64,000 nucleotides of DNA from an uncultured Phycisphaerales bacterium (lineage in GTDB: Bacteria; Planctomycetota; Phycisphaerae; Phycisphaerales; UBA1924). Shown piece by piece: positions 48,287 through 57,642 of this stretch; the first letter of the stretch is position 1; the number at the start of each line of letters is the position of its first letter. The stretch spans positions 1 through 64,000 of the forward strand of contig CAIYWI010000075.1 of assembly GCA_903929885.1 (NCBI GenBank), read 5' to 3'. The position numbers and the translations under genes were made by a program. Under the pieces are notes generated by a model. It saw only the letters and a list, made by a program, of their open reading frames with translations. It had not been told where the DNA came from and searched no databases.

Positions 48287-48315
48287 AATTTACTCGATAT
48301 CGGAATGGTCGTCAA
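48287..48315 (-). promoter_or_regulatory. Sigma-70-type promoter of imuA-imuB-dnaE2
   Basis: On the minus strand TTGACG (48315-48310), a 17-bp spacer, then TAAATT (48292-48287). The ATG of imuA begins 9 bases after the -10 box, so transcription would start 3-4 bases before the ATG. An 8-bp palindrome CGATATCG (48295-48302) sits within the spacer and could be an operator, for example for an SOS repressor; no known LexA consensus was matched. Confidence 0.65.
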
Positions 48316-48405
48316 GTGTTTGTTTGGTTATTTGAGAAAAAGACGTGGCTGCGGTCCCCGCCGGGGTCCGGCATCACGTCGTCCTGACATCGCGTGGCCT
48401 GTGCT

Positions 48406-49311
48406 TCAGCGGGCTTCCCAAGGCATGCCCGGCTTGTATCCCACGAGGTCGTAGAGCTGCTGGCGAGTCTGCATTGCTCCAAGCAGCGACGCCGCCGACC
48501 CCTCGGACTTCAGCGTCTCGAGCGCCTGCGTCACTGCGTGCATCGCGATGCGCAGGAGCGTCACCGGGTAGATCACGCACGAGTAGCCCATCGCCCCGAA
48601 TCGTTCCAGCGGGACCATGGGCGTCTTGCCGAACTCGGTCATGTTCGCGAGCAGGTACGGACCTCCCCGAGGGTCCGGGCCCTTGAGCGTCCGCATGGCC
48701 TTGGCAAAGGTCTCGAACTCGGCTTCGCTGGTCAGGCCTTCGGGAAAGATCATGTCGGCCCCGGCGGCGACATAGGCCGCCGCCCGGTCGATCGCCGCCT
48801 GCATGCCGTCGACGCCCCGGGCATCGGTGCGGGCGCAGATCACGAATCCCAACTCGCCGCTGACGTCCTTGGCGGCCTTGCGGGCCCACTGCACCTTCTC
48901 GACCATGTGATCGACGGGGATGAGCTCCTTGCCGTCGAGGTGCCCGCACCGCTTGGGGAACTTCTGGTCCTCGATGTGCAGCCCCGCGCCGCCCGCCCGG
49001 GCGTAGTCGAGCACCGTCCGCCGCACCATCTCGGCCTCGCCGAACCCGGTGTCGGCATCCGCCAGCACCGGCAGGCCGCTGGCATCGGCCGCCTCGCGAA
49101 TCTGGCGACAGAAGTGCTCGAGCCCCAGCAGGCCCACGTCGGGCACGCCCGCGGCAACGCTGGTGGCCGCACCCGAGACGTAGCACGCGGCGAACCCCTG
49201 CTTGGCCACGGCCCTGGCGCACAGGGCGTTGAACGCGCCCGGGATGGCGATGCACGACTGGTTCATCGCGAGGCGCAGACGGGTGCCCGGAGATTCATGG
49301 TGATTGGCCAT
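48406..49311 (-). CDS. prpB: Methylisocitrate lyase / isocitrate lyase-PEP mutase family
   Basis: The 301-residue protein is a TIM-barrel carbon-carbon lyase. It has IAIPGAFNALCARAVAKQGF, YVSGAA, VLADADTGFGE (Mg-binding DxD), the active-site loop FPKRCGHLDGKELIP with the catalytic Cys, and FVICARTDARG. This K-R-C-G-H loop is the signature of methylisocitrate lyase, which splits 2-methylisocitrate to pyruvate and succinate in propionate degradation. The upstream ATG at 49311 (MANHHESPG) fits the family better than the internal one at 49266. A citrate-synthase-family gene lies 5.5 kb away. It is divergent from the S41-like gene. Confidence 0.85.
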   Translation of the reverse strand: MANHHESPGTRLRLAMNQSCIAIPGAFNALCARAVAKQGFAACYVSGAATSVAAGVPDVGLLGLEHFCRQIREAADASGLPVLADADTGFGEAEMVRRTVLDYARAGGAGLHIEDQKFPKRCGHLDGKELIPVDHMVEKVQWARKAAKDVSGELGFVICARTDARGVDGMQAAIDRAAAYVAAGADMIFPEGLTSEAEFETFAKAMRTLKGPDPRGGPYLLANMTEFGKTPMVPLERFGAMGYSCVIYPVTLLRIAMHAVTQALETLKSEGSAASLLGAMQTRQQLYDLVGYKPGMPWEAR

Positions 49312-49353
49312 GAACCATCGTACCCCGCGGGGCCGCCCTTCCAACAATGGGCC

Positions 49354-50817
49354 ATGCGTCCGGTCTGCACCCTGATCCTCGGCATGGTGGCCGCGTTTGT
49401 CGGACTGGCGGCGGGGTGTGCCTCGCCCGCCCGGCCGCGAGAGGCACGCGCGGGCGAACCCGGCGGCACATCGGTGGCGGCGCTCAACGGCGAGTATGAC
49501 GTGGAGTTCCATTCCACGTGGTTCGGTCCCATCCGTTCCCGAATGACCGCGCAAGCCCTGCCCCCCGCCGACGGCATCGCGTCGTTCAAGGCCAACACGC
49601 GTCCAGGCGTCGCGTGGACGCTCGTGGGCGGCGTGGCGAGCGCGCTGGGCCCGGTGCTGACGCCCTACTTGTTCCCGCAGGGGATGTTGCTCACCTGGCA
49701 ATCCACGATGCCAAGCCCTGACGGCAAGCCGGGCGAAGGGTGGATCGGGATCTCGCGGATCGGGCCCTTCGGGGCCCGCACGCGGATGAAGTTGGCGGAG
49801 GGGCCCGTGGAGGTGCTCTTCACCGACGGCCGCATGATCGCGATGATGACGCTCGCCAAGCGGGACGGCACATCGGCGGCGCCCATGGCCGACTATCCCG
49901 CGCTGACGGATTCCATCCGCAGGGCGACCGTGAGTTCGCTCTTCGACCCGGCCATCGCCTCGAGCGACGACCTCAAGGCGTACTTCGACGACGTGGCCGA
50001 GGCGGCCTCGGTGGTGCAGGATGATCTCGAGTACACGTTCGCGGGAGGGCTGGCGTGGCGCAAGCGCACCAAACTGCCGCTCCCGCTGGCGTACCGGCCG
50101 GTGACGGAAGAGTCGCGTCGACTGGTGAGGACCTCGGCGTCGGTGGTCGAGCCCATGCGACTGACGGTCGACCCGCTGACGGGCATCGCGACGATCGAGG
50201 CCTTGGCCTTCGTCGATGTCGCCATGATCGACGAGGTGTTCGCCAAGGCGATGGCCGCCAAGCCCAAGGGCATCGTGCTCGACCTTCGCAGTTGCACGGG
50301 GTTCGACCTGACCGCGCTGCGTGCCGCGTGCTGGCTGATGGAGGGGCGGCACGACGCCGGGCGGTTCGTGGCAGCGACGCATCGCAAGACCGATGCCTCG
50401 CACGACGCTCGCATGGACGTGGATTCGGCCTCGAGCGTGGAGGCGGCGCACGCCTTGGTGAAGCGGTCGCGAGCGGCGGCCTTCTCGGTGGTGGGGGAGG
50501 CGGGGGCGTACGACGGGCCGCTGGCGGTGCTCACGCTCGAACGCACGCGGTCGAGCGCGGAGATCCTCGCGTGGCTGCTGCGTTCGCGGCCCGACACGCG
50601 ATTCTTCGGCAGCGCCACGGCGGGGCGGCCTCGCATCGACTTCGTCCAGCCGCTCGAGCAGGGGTTCGTGATCCGGATTCCCGAGTTCGACTGGCAGTCG
50701 CCCGGCGGCGAACTGGGCGTCTGCAAGGTCGTGCCCGACGTTCGCTGCGCCGCGAAGAAGGCGCCGGCGGTCGCGGCCGAGTGGCTCAGGTCGAGGACGG
50801 TCGCGTCCGCGCCGTGA
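49354..50817 (+). CDS. Lipoprotein with S41 peptidase-like domain
   Basis: The 487-residue protein starts with a lipoprotein signal (LGMVAAFVGLAAGCASP; lipobox Cys at about residue 23). The N-terminal 250 residues form a beta-rich domain without clear family. The C-terminal third resembles the S41 (C-terminal processing/tricorn) core: GIVLDLRSCTGFDLTALRAA, LAVLTLERTRSSAEILAWLL with the expected catalytic Ser in the SSAE segment, and FFGSATAGRPR. No PDZ domain is visible. It may be a periplasmic protease or an inactive relative. Its 3' end converges with the exported methyltransferase gene (12 bp). Confidence 0.65.
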   Translation: MRPVCTLILGMVAAFVGLAAGCASPARPREARAGEPGGTSVAALNGEYDVEFHSTWFGPIRSRMTAQALPPADGIASFKANTRPGVAWTLVGGVASALGPVLTPYLFPQGMLLTWQSTMPSPDGKPGEGWIGISRIGPFGARTRMKLAEGPVEVLFTDGRMIAMMTLAKRDGTSAAPMADYPALTDSIRRATVSSLFDPAIASSDDLKAYFDDVAEAASVVQDDLEYTFAGGLAWRKRTKLPLPLAYRPVTEESRRLVRTSASVVEPMRLTVDPLTGIATIEALAFVDVAMIDEVFAKAMAAKPKGIVLDLRSCTGFDLTALRAACWLMEGRHDAGRFVAATHRKTDASHDARMDVDSASSVEAAHALVKRSRAAAFSVVGEAGAYDGPLAVLTLERTRSSAEILAWLLRSRPDTRFFGSATAGRPRIDFVQPLEQGFVIRIPEFDWQSPGGELGVCKVVPDVRCAAKKAPAVAAEWLRSRTVASAP

Positions 50818-50829
50818 CGAGCGGCGCGT

Positions 50830-51960
50830 TCACTTCGCAGGCTTGCGGAGGAGCGTGTACCACGCGAAGCAGTCGTTCTCGAGGTCCATCGGCGACTCGC
50901 CCTGATCCCAACTGAGCGCCTTGCCCAAGAGACGCACCTCGACGCTGTCGTCGACGTCGTAGGCCAGCGCCTCCAAGCCCGCGGCGGCGATGTCCTCGCG
51001 ACTGAAGGGGCACAGGCCGTCGGCCCACGGGATGTACTGGTCCTCGCGCTGCTTGGGGCAGATGTTGTAGATCATGAAGAGGCCGCCTTCGTTGAGCGAT
51101 TCGGCGACGGTCCTCAGGAAGCCCGCGTCATCGACGCCGAGCTTCACGCGCTGGCGATCGGGAATCTCCTTGGCCGGATGCACGTACCCCTTCTTCAGGA
51201 CGTTCTTCGAGATGATGAGGTCGAAGCCGCGGCCGACGCGCTCGGCGACGGCGGGGTCCGAGGGCCAACTGCCGGTGACCAGCGAGATCGAGCCCGCGGG
51301 CGGCTTGGGGTCGCTGATGCCTGCGCCGGGCACTTCGCCCGTGTCGCCGGGTTCGCTGTAGAGGGCCTCGAAGACGGGATTGATCTCGACGCCCGTCACG
51401 TGCGCCCCGACGCTGGCGAGCAGGCGCAACTGACCGATGCCCCCGTAGCCGAAGTCGAGGATGCGCTTGCCGGCGAAGAGCATGTCGGTGCAGCCGAGTT
51501 GCTTCGCGACCAGGTCGAGCGGGCGCGCGTAGGCCAGGGGCGAGCCGTAGGCCGTGAAGTAGTAGAACTCCTCGTTGTATTCGACGGTCTCGAAGGACGC
51601 CTTCCGCTCGGGGGGCAGCGCATCGAAGCGAGCGGGCGACAGCGCGACGCCCGCGGCCTTGTCGCGGTGCACGCGGCGCTTCTCGATCACCGGAAGCCAA
51701 CTGGTGTTGATGAGCAGGCGACGCGTGGTGTCGCATTGCACGCGGCGCATGACCTGCGCCGCCTCGGCGCGGAGTTGCTCGACGACGGTCCCGCCGTCCA
51801 TCTCTCGCACGAAGGCGGGAGGGAGGGGTTGGCTGGTGGGCGCGGGGGCAGGCGTTGTCGCGCCGGGCGCGGCCGGGGGCTCGTGGGCCCACGCCGGCGA
51901 CATCGCCGGCAGCAGGCAGGGCGACAGGGAGGCGAGTCGGCGCAGGAAGGGCGTGATCAT
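50830..51960 (-). CDS. Exported SAM-methyltransferase-like protein
   Basis: The 376-residue protein has a signal peptide (FLRRLASLSPCLLPAMSPAWAH) and a Pro/Ala linker. A class I SAM-methyltransferase-like domain follows: RILDFGYGGIGQLRLLASVG (motif I), HVTGVEINPVFEAL (acidic end of beta 2), FDLIISKNVLKKGYVHP (motif II region) and LNEGGLFMIYNICP. Methyltransferases need SAM, which is cytoplasmic, so export is unexpected; the domain may be catalytically inert or the signal peptide retained. It starts 156 bp from the divergent phosphoesterase gene. Substrate unknown. Confidence 0.65.
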   Translation of the reverse strand: MITPFLRRLASLSPCLLPAMSPAWAHEPPAAPGATTPAPAPTSQPLPPAFVREMDGGTVVEQLRAEAAQVMRRVQCDTTRRLLINTSWLPVIEKRRVHRDKAAGVALSPARFDALPPERKASFETVEYNEEFYYFTAYGSPLAYARPLDLVAKQLGCTDMLFAGKRILDFGYGGIGQLRLLASVGAHVTGVEINPVFEALYSEPGDTGEVPGAGISDPKPPAGSISLVTGSWPSDPAVAERVGRGFDLIISKNVLKKGYVHPAKEIPDRQRVKLGVDDAGFLRTVAESLNEGGLFMIYNICPKQREDQYIPWADGLCPFSREDIAAAGLEALAYDVDDSVEVRLLGKALSWDQGESPMDLENDCFAWYTLLRKPAK

Positions 51961-52115
51961 GATGCGAATGGTAGATGAACGCGGCGCGAAAAAACGCGTC
52001 AGGGGGAGGCGCGGGCGTGCCGGATCGCGGGCCCGGGGGAATCCCGCAGCTATTCTTGGGCACGCCTCGTCCGTCGAGCACGATCGTGTCGACCGCGGCC
52101 CCTTGGAGCATGCCG

Positions 52116-53093
52116 ATGAACCTGACTCTCTCCCGTCGCGGCCTGATCGCCGCCGCCGCCGCGTCCGGACTTGTCCCCTCGTTCCTTCGGCCGGCCCGTG
52201 CCGCATCGACGACCCGCCGAGGCGACGTGCTGCGGGTGGCGCACCTGACGGACATGCACGTGCAACCCGAGTTGCGCGCCGGCGAGGGGTTTGCCGCGTG
52301 CCTCGACCACATGGGTTCGGGCTTCAAGGCCGACTTGATCCTGACCGGCGGCGATCACATCTTCGACTGCTTCGAGACCGACGAGGCCCGCACCGCGACG
52401 CAATGGGAACTCTACCGCTCGGTGCTGAAGAAGCACGCGACCGCGCCGGTGCAGGCGTGCATCGGCAACCACGACATCTGGGGCTGGAACAAGGGCAAGT
52501 CGAAGACCAGCGGCAACGAGCCCAACTGGGGCAAGAAGCGCGCGGTCGCGGAACTGGGACTCCCGGCGAGGTACCACACCTTCGACCAGGGCGGGTGGCG
52601 TTTCATCGCCCTCGACACGGTGCAGACCGATCCCAACGACGCCAACGGCTACACCGCGGGCGTCGACGACGAACAGTTCGACTGGCTGTCCGGCCTGCTC
52701 TCCAAGACCCCGGCGAGCATGTCGACGCTGGTTTACTCGCACATCCCCATCCTGCACGCCGCGGGCGGGTTGTTCAACCGCACCGTCAAGAAGACGACGC
52801 ACTCGCTGGGAGCGAGTCTGGTGTGTCTCGACAATCTGCGGCTGGTCCACCTCTTCTCGAAGCACCAGGGCGTGAAGTTGTGCCTGAGCGGGCACGTGCA
52901 CAACGTGGAGCGGATCGACTTCCAGGGCGTGTCGTACGTGTGCAGCGGCGCGGTGAGCGGCGCGTGGTGGCGGGGCAACAAGGCCGACGACAAGCCGCAC
53001 GTGGCGCGGGCCGTCGAGGGGTACGTCACGCTCGAACTGCGTTCCGACGGCACGTTCTCGCAGGGGTACGAGACGTACGGCTGGAAGGCCTGA
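52116..53093 (+). CDS. Tat-exported calcineurin-like metallophosphoesterase
   Basis: The 325-residue protein has a twin-arginine signal peptide (LSRRGLIAAAAASGLVPSF). The metallophosphoesterase core has VAHLTDMHVQ (D.H), LILTGGDHIFD (GD), CIGNHDIWG (GNHD), YSHIPILH (H) and LSGHVHN (GH.H). These motifs bind two metal ions and hydrolyse phosphoesters. Tat export fits folding with metals in the cytoplasm before secretion. GGAG eight bases upstream supports the ATG at 52116 over the one at 52110. It lies between a divergent methyltransferase-like gene and convergent guaB. Confidence 0.88.
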   Translation: MNLTLSRRGLIAAAAASGLVPSFLRPARAASTTRRGDVLRVAHLTDMHVQPELRAGEGFAACLDHMGSGFKADLILTGGDHIFDCFETDEARTATQWELYRSVLKKHATAPVQACIGNHDIWGWNKGKSKTSGNEPNWGKKRAVAELGLPARYHTFDQGGWRFIALDTVQTDPNDANGYTAGVDDEQFDWLSGLLSKTPASMSTLVYSHIPILHAAGGLFNRTVKKTTHSLGASLVCLDNLRLVHLFSKHQGVKLCLSGHVHNVERIDFQGVSYVCSGAVSGAWWRGNKADDKPHVARAVEGYVTLELRSDGTFSQGYETYGWKA

Positions 53094-53144
53094 CGCCGCG
53101 GCCTGACGCCGCGGGTGGGGCGGACGCGGGCGGGGCGGCGGAGT

Positions 53145-54704
53145 TCAGCCCCCCGCGCGGCCGACCATGTAGTTCGAGCTTTCTTTGGTGATCATGATGT
53201 CGTGCGGGTGGTTCTCGACGACGGTGGCGCCGCTGACACGACAGAACCGGGCGTTGCTGCGGAGCTCCTCGATCGACTTGCAGCCGCAGTAGCCCATGGC
53301 GCTGCGGAGGCCTCCGACGAGCTGGTAGACGAACTCGGCGAGGGTGCCGCGATAGGGGACAAGGCCCTCGACGCCCTCGGGCACGAACTTCTGCGTGGGG
53401 CGGCCGTCCTTGCCGACCTTTTCGGCCTGGCGGTAGCGATCCGCGCTGCCGGCGTTCATGGCGCCTTCGCTGCCCATGCCCCGGTAGCTCTTGTAGCGAC
53501 GCCCCTGGGTGATGACGACCTCGCCGGGGCTCTCCTCGAGACCGGCGAACATGGAGCCCATCATGACGCAGTGCGCGCCGGCGGCGAGGGCCTTGGGAAT
53601 GTCGCCGCTGTGGCGGATGCCTCCGTCGGCGATCACCGGAACGGCACGGTCGCCCAGTTCCGCCATGGCCTGCACGACGTTCATGACGGCGGTGATCTGG
53701 GGCACGCCCACGCCGGTGACCACGCGCGTGGTGCAGATGCTGCCGGGCCCGATGCCGACCTTGACCGCGTCGGCGCCGGCCTCGACAAGGTCTTTCGCGG
53801 CCTCGCCGGTGGCGATGTTGCCCGCGATCACCTGCACTTGGCGCTGACGCACCTCGGGCATGTCCTTGATGGTGCGCACGGTTCGCAGGACGTTCTCGCT
53901 GTGGCCGTGGGCGGTGTCGACGACGAGCAGGTCGACCTCCGCGCCCAGCAGGGCCGCGGCCCGTTCGTACTGGTCGACACCCACCGCCGCGCCGCAGCGA
54001 AGGCGCCCGCGACCGTCCGTGCAGGCGCGGGGGAACTGGCTGAGGCGATCGATGTCGCGCATCGTCACGAGCCCGGCGAGGTTGAAGCGGTCGTCGACGA
54101 GGATGATCTTCTCGACCTTGTTGCGGCTGGCGATCTGGGCGGCCTCGGCGAGCGTGGTGCCCGCCGGCGCGGTGACGATGCCCTTGGAGGTCATGATGTC
54201 GCCCACGCTGGTCGAGTCGTCGAGGACGAACTTGAGGTCGCGCCGCGTGACGATGCCCAGCACCCTGCCCTTGCCTCGCAGCGTCGTCGAGCCGTCCTCG
54301 GTGACGGGGAAGCCCGAGACGTTGTGCTGGCGCATGAGCTCCTTGGCGCGGGCGACGGTGTCGGTGGGCCCCAGCGTGAGCGGATCGACGATGATGCCGT
54401 TGGCCGAACGCTTGACCTTGGCGACCTCGCGGGCCTGGGCTTCGGCGGAGAGGTTCTTGTGGATCACGCCCATGCCGCCCTCTTGCGCCAGCGCAATGGC
54501 CAAGGCGGATTCGGTCACGGTGTCCATCGGCGCGGAGATCAGCGGGATGTTGAGCGTGATCGAGCGAGTGAGGCGGGTGCCGGTGTCGGCCTCGCCGGGC
54601 ATCACGGCCGAGCGGCGCGGAATCAGGAGCACGTCATCGAAGGTGATGCCGTCGAAGAGAATCTTGGAATGTGGCGTGGGGGACGATCCGGCAGGGGTTC
54701 CCAT
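53145..54704 (-). CDS. guaB: IMP dehydrogenase
   Basis: The 519-residue protein is IMPDH. Signatures are [19 protein letters not shown], two CBS domains (about residues 105-235: [41 protein letters not shown]), [12 protein letters not shown], the catalytic loop [18 protein letters not shown] with active-site Cys, and [20 protein letters not shown]. It oxidises IMP to XMP with NAD in guanine nucleotide synthesis. It lies downstream of gltA with a terminator in between, and converges on the phosphoesterase gene. Confidence 0.95.
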   Translation of the reverse strand: MGTPAGSSPTPHSKILFDGITFDDVLLIPRRSAVMPGEADTGTRLTRSITLNIPLISAPMDTVTESALAIALAQEGGMGVIHKNLSAEAQAREVAKVKRSANGIIVDPLTLGPTDTVARAKELMRQHNVSGFPVTEDGSTTLRGKGRVLGIVTRRDLKFVLDDSTSVGDIMTSKGIVTAPAGTTLAEAAQIASRNKVEKIILVDDRFNLAGLVTMRDIDRLSQFPRACTDGRGRLRCGAAVGVDQYERAAALLGAEVDLLVVDTAHGHSENVLRTVRTIKDMPEVRQRQVQVIAGNIATGEAAKDLVEAGADAVKVGIGPGSICTTRVVTGVGVPQITAVMNVVQAMAELGDRAVPVIADGGIRHSGDIPKALAAGAHCVMMGSMFAGLEESPGEVVITQGRRYKSYRGMGSEGAMNAGSADRYRQAEKVGKDGRPTQKFVPEGVEGLVPYRGTLAEFVYQLVGGLRSAMGYCGCKSIEELRSNARFCRVSGATVVENHPHDIMITKESSNYMVGRAGG

Positions 54705-54760
54705 TCCATAGCGTTGGGGGGTCGTCCGCGGGTGTCAAGGCCCGGCGCACGATCGGGGCT

Positions 54761-54797
54761 GAAACGAACGACGCCGCCCCGAGAAGAGGGCGGCGTC
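54761..54797 (-). terminator. Hairpin terminator after gltA
   Basis: GACGCCGCCC (54770-54779) and GGGCGGCGTC (54788-54797) form a perfect 10-bp stem with an 8-nt loop. On the minus strand it is followed by GTTCGTTTC, a weak U-rich tail. It lies 29 bp after the gltA stop. Confidence 0.6.
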
Positions 54798-54825
54798 GCG
54801 TATCGAAGCGGATGGGTGAGGCGAC

Positions 54826-55956
54826 TCAGCGGCGGTCGATGGGGGTGTAGGCGACGCCGTGGGGGCCCTTGTAGTCGACGTCGGGGCGGAAGAGGCGGTT
54901 GTCGGCGAGCTGCTCGATGATGTGGGCCGACCAGCCGCCGATGCGGCCGACGACGAACATCGGAGTGAAGAGATCCAGGGGCAGGCCGATGCAGTGGTAC
55001 GTGGTGGCCGAGTAGAAGTCGACGTTGGGGTAGATGCCCTTGGCGGCGACCGCGGTGGCCATGACCTGCTCGATGGCGCTGGACTTGTCGTAGAGGTCCA
55101 TGTTGCCCGTGTCCTGGGCGAGCTGCTTGGCGAGCACCTTGAGGTGGGTGGCGCGGGGGTCGTAGGCCTTGTACACCCGGTGGCCGAAGCCCATGATCTT
55201 GTCCTTCTTCGCCAGCTTGTCGTTGACGAAGGCCTCCGCCGCGGCGACGGTGGGGATCTGGTTGAGCATGACCATCACGCCCTCGTTCGCGCCGCCGTGG
55301 AGGGGGCCGCGGAGCGAGCCGATGGCGCCGGTGATCGCCGAGTAGATGTCGCTGAGCGTCGAGATGATCACGCGGGCGGTGAAGGTCGAGTTGTTCAGGC
55401 CGTGATCGGTGTGGAGCACCAGGCACACGTCGAGGGCCTTGGCCATCGTCGACGTGGGCTTCGCGCCGTTGAGCATGTACAGGAAGTTCTCGGCCAGGCC
55501 CAGCGAGGCGTCGGGCCGCACGAAGGGCTGGCCGGAGCGGTGGCGGTGGAAGTACGCCAGCATCGTCGGCGTGGTGGCCAGCAGCTTCACGGCCTTCTCG
55601 CGGATCGACGGCAGGTCGTTGGCGTTGGGCTTCTGGTCGATCAGGCCCATCGCCGACACCAGCGTGCGGATCGCGTGCATCGGCTGCGCGTCCTTGGGCA
55701 GCTGCTTGAGCATCGCCTCGATCTGCGGCGGCAGGTCGTACTGCTTGCGGATGGTCGCGTTGAACTCGGCGAGTTCATTGGCCTTGGGCAGGCGACCGTT
55801 CCAGAGCAGGTACACGGTCTCCTCGAACGTCGAGTGGCTGGCGAGCTCGCCGATCGGGATGCCGATGTACTCGAGCACTCCCTTCTCGCCGTCGATGAAC
55901 GACAGCTTGGTGTCGGTCGCGATCACGCCCTCGAGTCCCTTGGAGTACGTCGCCAT
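54826..55956 (-). CDS. gltA: Citrate synthase (type I small / 2-methylcitrate synthase-like)
   Basis: The 376-residue protein is a citrate synthase: TYSKGLEGVIATDTKLSFIDGEKGVLEYIGI, the GLRGPLHGGANEGV segment with catalytic His, GFGHRVYKAYDPRA, the catalytic Asp in LDLFTPMFVVGRIGGWSAH, and R-rich end. The short length and SKGLEGV start are shared with enzymes that accept acetyl-CoA or propionyl-CoA, so it might serve the methylcitrate cycle with the methylisocitrate lyase 5.5 kb away. The start at 55956 is preferred over 55992 because GAAGGAAG lies six bases upstream. Confidence 0.93.
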   Translation of the reverse strand: MATYSKGLEGVIATDTKLSFIDGEKGVLEYIGIPIGELASHSTFEETVYLLWNGRLPKANELAEFNATIRKQYDLPPQIEAMLKQLPKDAQPMHAIRTLVSAMGLIDQKPNANDLPSIREKAVKLLATTPTMLAYFHRHRSGQPFVRPDASLGLAENFLYMLNGAKPTSTMAKALDVCLVLHTDHGLNNSTFTARVIISTLSDIYSAITGAIGSLRGPLHGGANEGVMVMLNQIPTVAAAEAFVNDKLAKKDKIMGFGHRVYKAYDPRATHLKVLAKQLAQDTGNMDLYDKSSAIEQVMATAVAAKGIYPNVDFYSATTYHCIGLPLDLFTPMFVVGRIGGWSAHIIEQLADNRLFRPDVDYKGPHGVAYTPIDRR

Positions 55957-56201
55957 CTCGTGCTTCCTTCCGCCAGCCACGGCCGTCGTCATGCTGGTGT
56001 CCTCACCTGAGTGGTCCAGTCTGATGCCCGAACGGAATCAGAACATTCGGCCGCCTGCGGACGGCCGTGCGCCCTAAACGATGCCTCGGTGCTGCTGCGG
56101 CGGATGATAGTGAAGCAGCGGAGCGAGGCAACGCGCCGGGCCCTGCGTTTCGCAACGGCGGTCAAAAAGATGCACCGCCGCCCCGTATGGTTGTGCCCCA
56201 T

Positions 56202-56819
56202 ATGGCCAGGACACGCATCAAGATCTGCGGCATCCGCGACGACGACGCCCTGCTGGCCGCCGCCGAAGCGGGCGTCGACGCCGTCGGATTCGTCTTCGAC
56301 GCCGCCTCCCCCCGTTATGTGGACCCCGACACCGCCTTTGCGCTGATGTCGGCCCTGCCCCCGTTCATGGCGAGCGTCGCCGTGGTTCGCGATCCCGACA
56401 TCGACGCTTTCGTCGAGATCGAGGAGACGTGTCCCACGATGTACATCCAGTTGCACGGCGCGGATCACGACAAGATCGTCAAGGCGTTGGGGCCCGACCT
56501 GTTCAAGGTCGTGGCGTCGGACTCGCCGACCTTCGCCTCGGATCTCGAGCGGTGGGAGCGGAGCGAGGATGTTCTTGCAATCTTCATCGAGTGTCAGGGG
56601 AGCCCGGTCGACTGGGAGGGCCTCGCCCGTCACACCGATCATGTCGCCAAGCCGCTGATTCTGGGCGGTGCGCTGACCGTCGCGTCGGTCGCGGATGCGA
56701 TTCGCGTCGTGCGGCCCTACGCCGTCGATGCGTCGGCGTGCGTGGAGACGTCGCCGGGCTCGATCGACGCGGCGATGGTCGAGCGATTCTGCGCCGCCGT
56801 CCGCTCGGCCGACGCCTGA
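56202..56819 (+). CDS. trpF: Phosphoribosylanthranilate isomerase
   Basis: The 205-residue TIM-barrel protein is TrpF: RIKICGIRDDDALLAAAEAGVDAVGFVF (catalytic Cys), PRYVDPDTA, IQLHGAD, PLILGGALTVASVADAI, and the C-terminal VDASACVETSPGSID with catalytic Asp. It catalyses an Amadori rearrangement in tryptophan synthesis. It stands alone, without other trp genes nearby. The ATG at 56202 fits the family N-terminus; an ATG at 56187 is possible. Its stop is 6 bp from the convergent stop of aroK. Confidence 0.93.
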   Translation: MARTRIKICGIRDDDALLAAAEAGVDAVGFVFDAASPRYVDPDTAFALMSALPPFMASVAVVRDPDIDAFVEIEETCPTMYIQLHGADHDKIVKALGPDLFKVVASDSPTFASDLERWERSEDVLAIFIECQGSPVDWEGLARHTDHVAKPLILGGALTVASVADAIRVVRPYAVDASACVETSPGSIDAAMVERFCAAVRSADA

Positions 56820-56825
56820 CGCGAT

Positions 56826-57356
56826 TCACTCGGCGATGGCGATCACGCGCCCGACGACCTCATCGACGCCGAGGTCGTCGATGTCGATCACGGTGTCGGC
56901 CAGCGCGAGGTAGAGGGGATCCCGCTCGGCGAACACCGCACCGATCTCTTCGAGCGGGTGCTTGCCCGTGAGGGAAGGCCGAGTGCTCAGATCGGTGGAC
57001 TCGAGGCGACGTCGAAGCGTGGCTGGCGTGGCGCGAAGGTACACCAGACGAGCAGGAGGGCAAGCCGCGCGGAGTTGGTCGGCCGCACCCGGGGCGGTGG
57101 GGGTGCCGCCACCGAGACAGATCACGCTCCCGCCTTGCTCGGTCAGGGCGGCCTCGAGGCACGCGGCTTCGGCCTCGCGAAAGGCGGGAAGGCCATCGCG
57201 ACGGATCGCGGTCGCGGCGTCGGGCGCGTTCATGCGTCGGGCGGCCCGGTCGTCGATCTCGACCAGCAGCAGCCCCGCGCGACGGGCCACGACTGCGCCG
57301 ACCGTGGACTTGCCCGCGGCACGGAGTCCCATCAGGATGATCGCGCCGCGGGGCAT
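56826..57356 (-). CDS. aroK: Shikimate kinase
   Basis: The 176-residue protein is a shikimate kinase: IILMGLRAAGKSTVGAVVA (P-loop), VEIDDRAARR (substrate D..R), AFREAEAACLEAAL, ICLGGGTPT (GGG motif) and a lid with RPSLTG. Typical shikimate kinases have D-x-D-x-x-I; here EIDDRAARRM is similar. It phosphorylates shikimate before EPSP and chorismate synthases. It is convergent with trpF. Confidence 0.9.
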   Translation of the reverse strand: MPRGAIILMGLRAAGKSTVGAVVARRAGLLLVEIDDRAARRMNAPDAATAIRRDGLPAFREAEAACLEAALTEQGGSVICLGGGTPTAPGAADQLRAACPPARLVYLRATPATLRRRLESTDLSTRPSLTGKHPLEEIGAVFAERDPLYLALADTVIDIDDLGVDEVVGRVIAIAE

Positions 57357-57642
57357 GACAGGGCGAGGGTATCAGGTGGATGGCGGCGAACATCCGAGGC
57401 GATGGCGTCGGCGCATGCAACAAGGCGACTGTTGCGCAGGAAACGCCACCATGAAACGATCGTCTCGGAATTTCCGACGCTCGACAGGCAGGGAGACTCG
57501 GCCATGGCCTCTTTCTCGGGAGTGGCCGTCCATCGCGATCATCGCTTCGATTCGAGGAGTGTGGATTCTGATCGGCATGGTCCCGTCTCCTCCATGTTTC
57601 CACAAGTCTGGCTCGGGTTCCCGCGGGAGTCCCGCTGACGCC

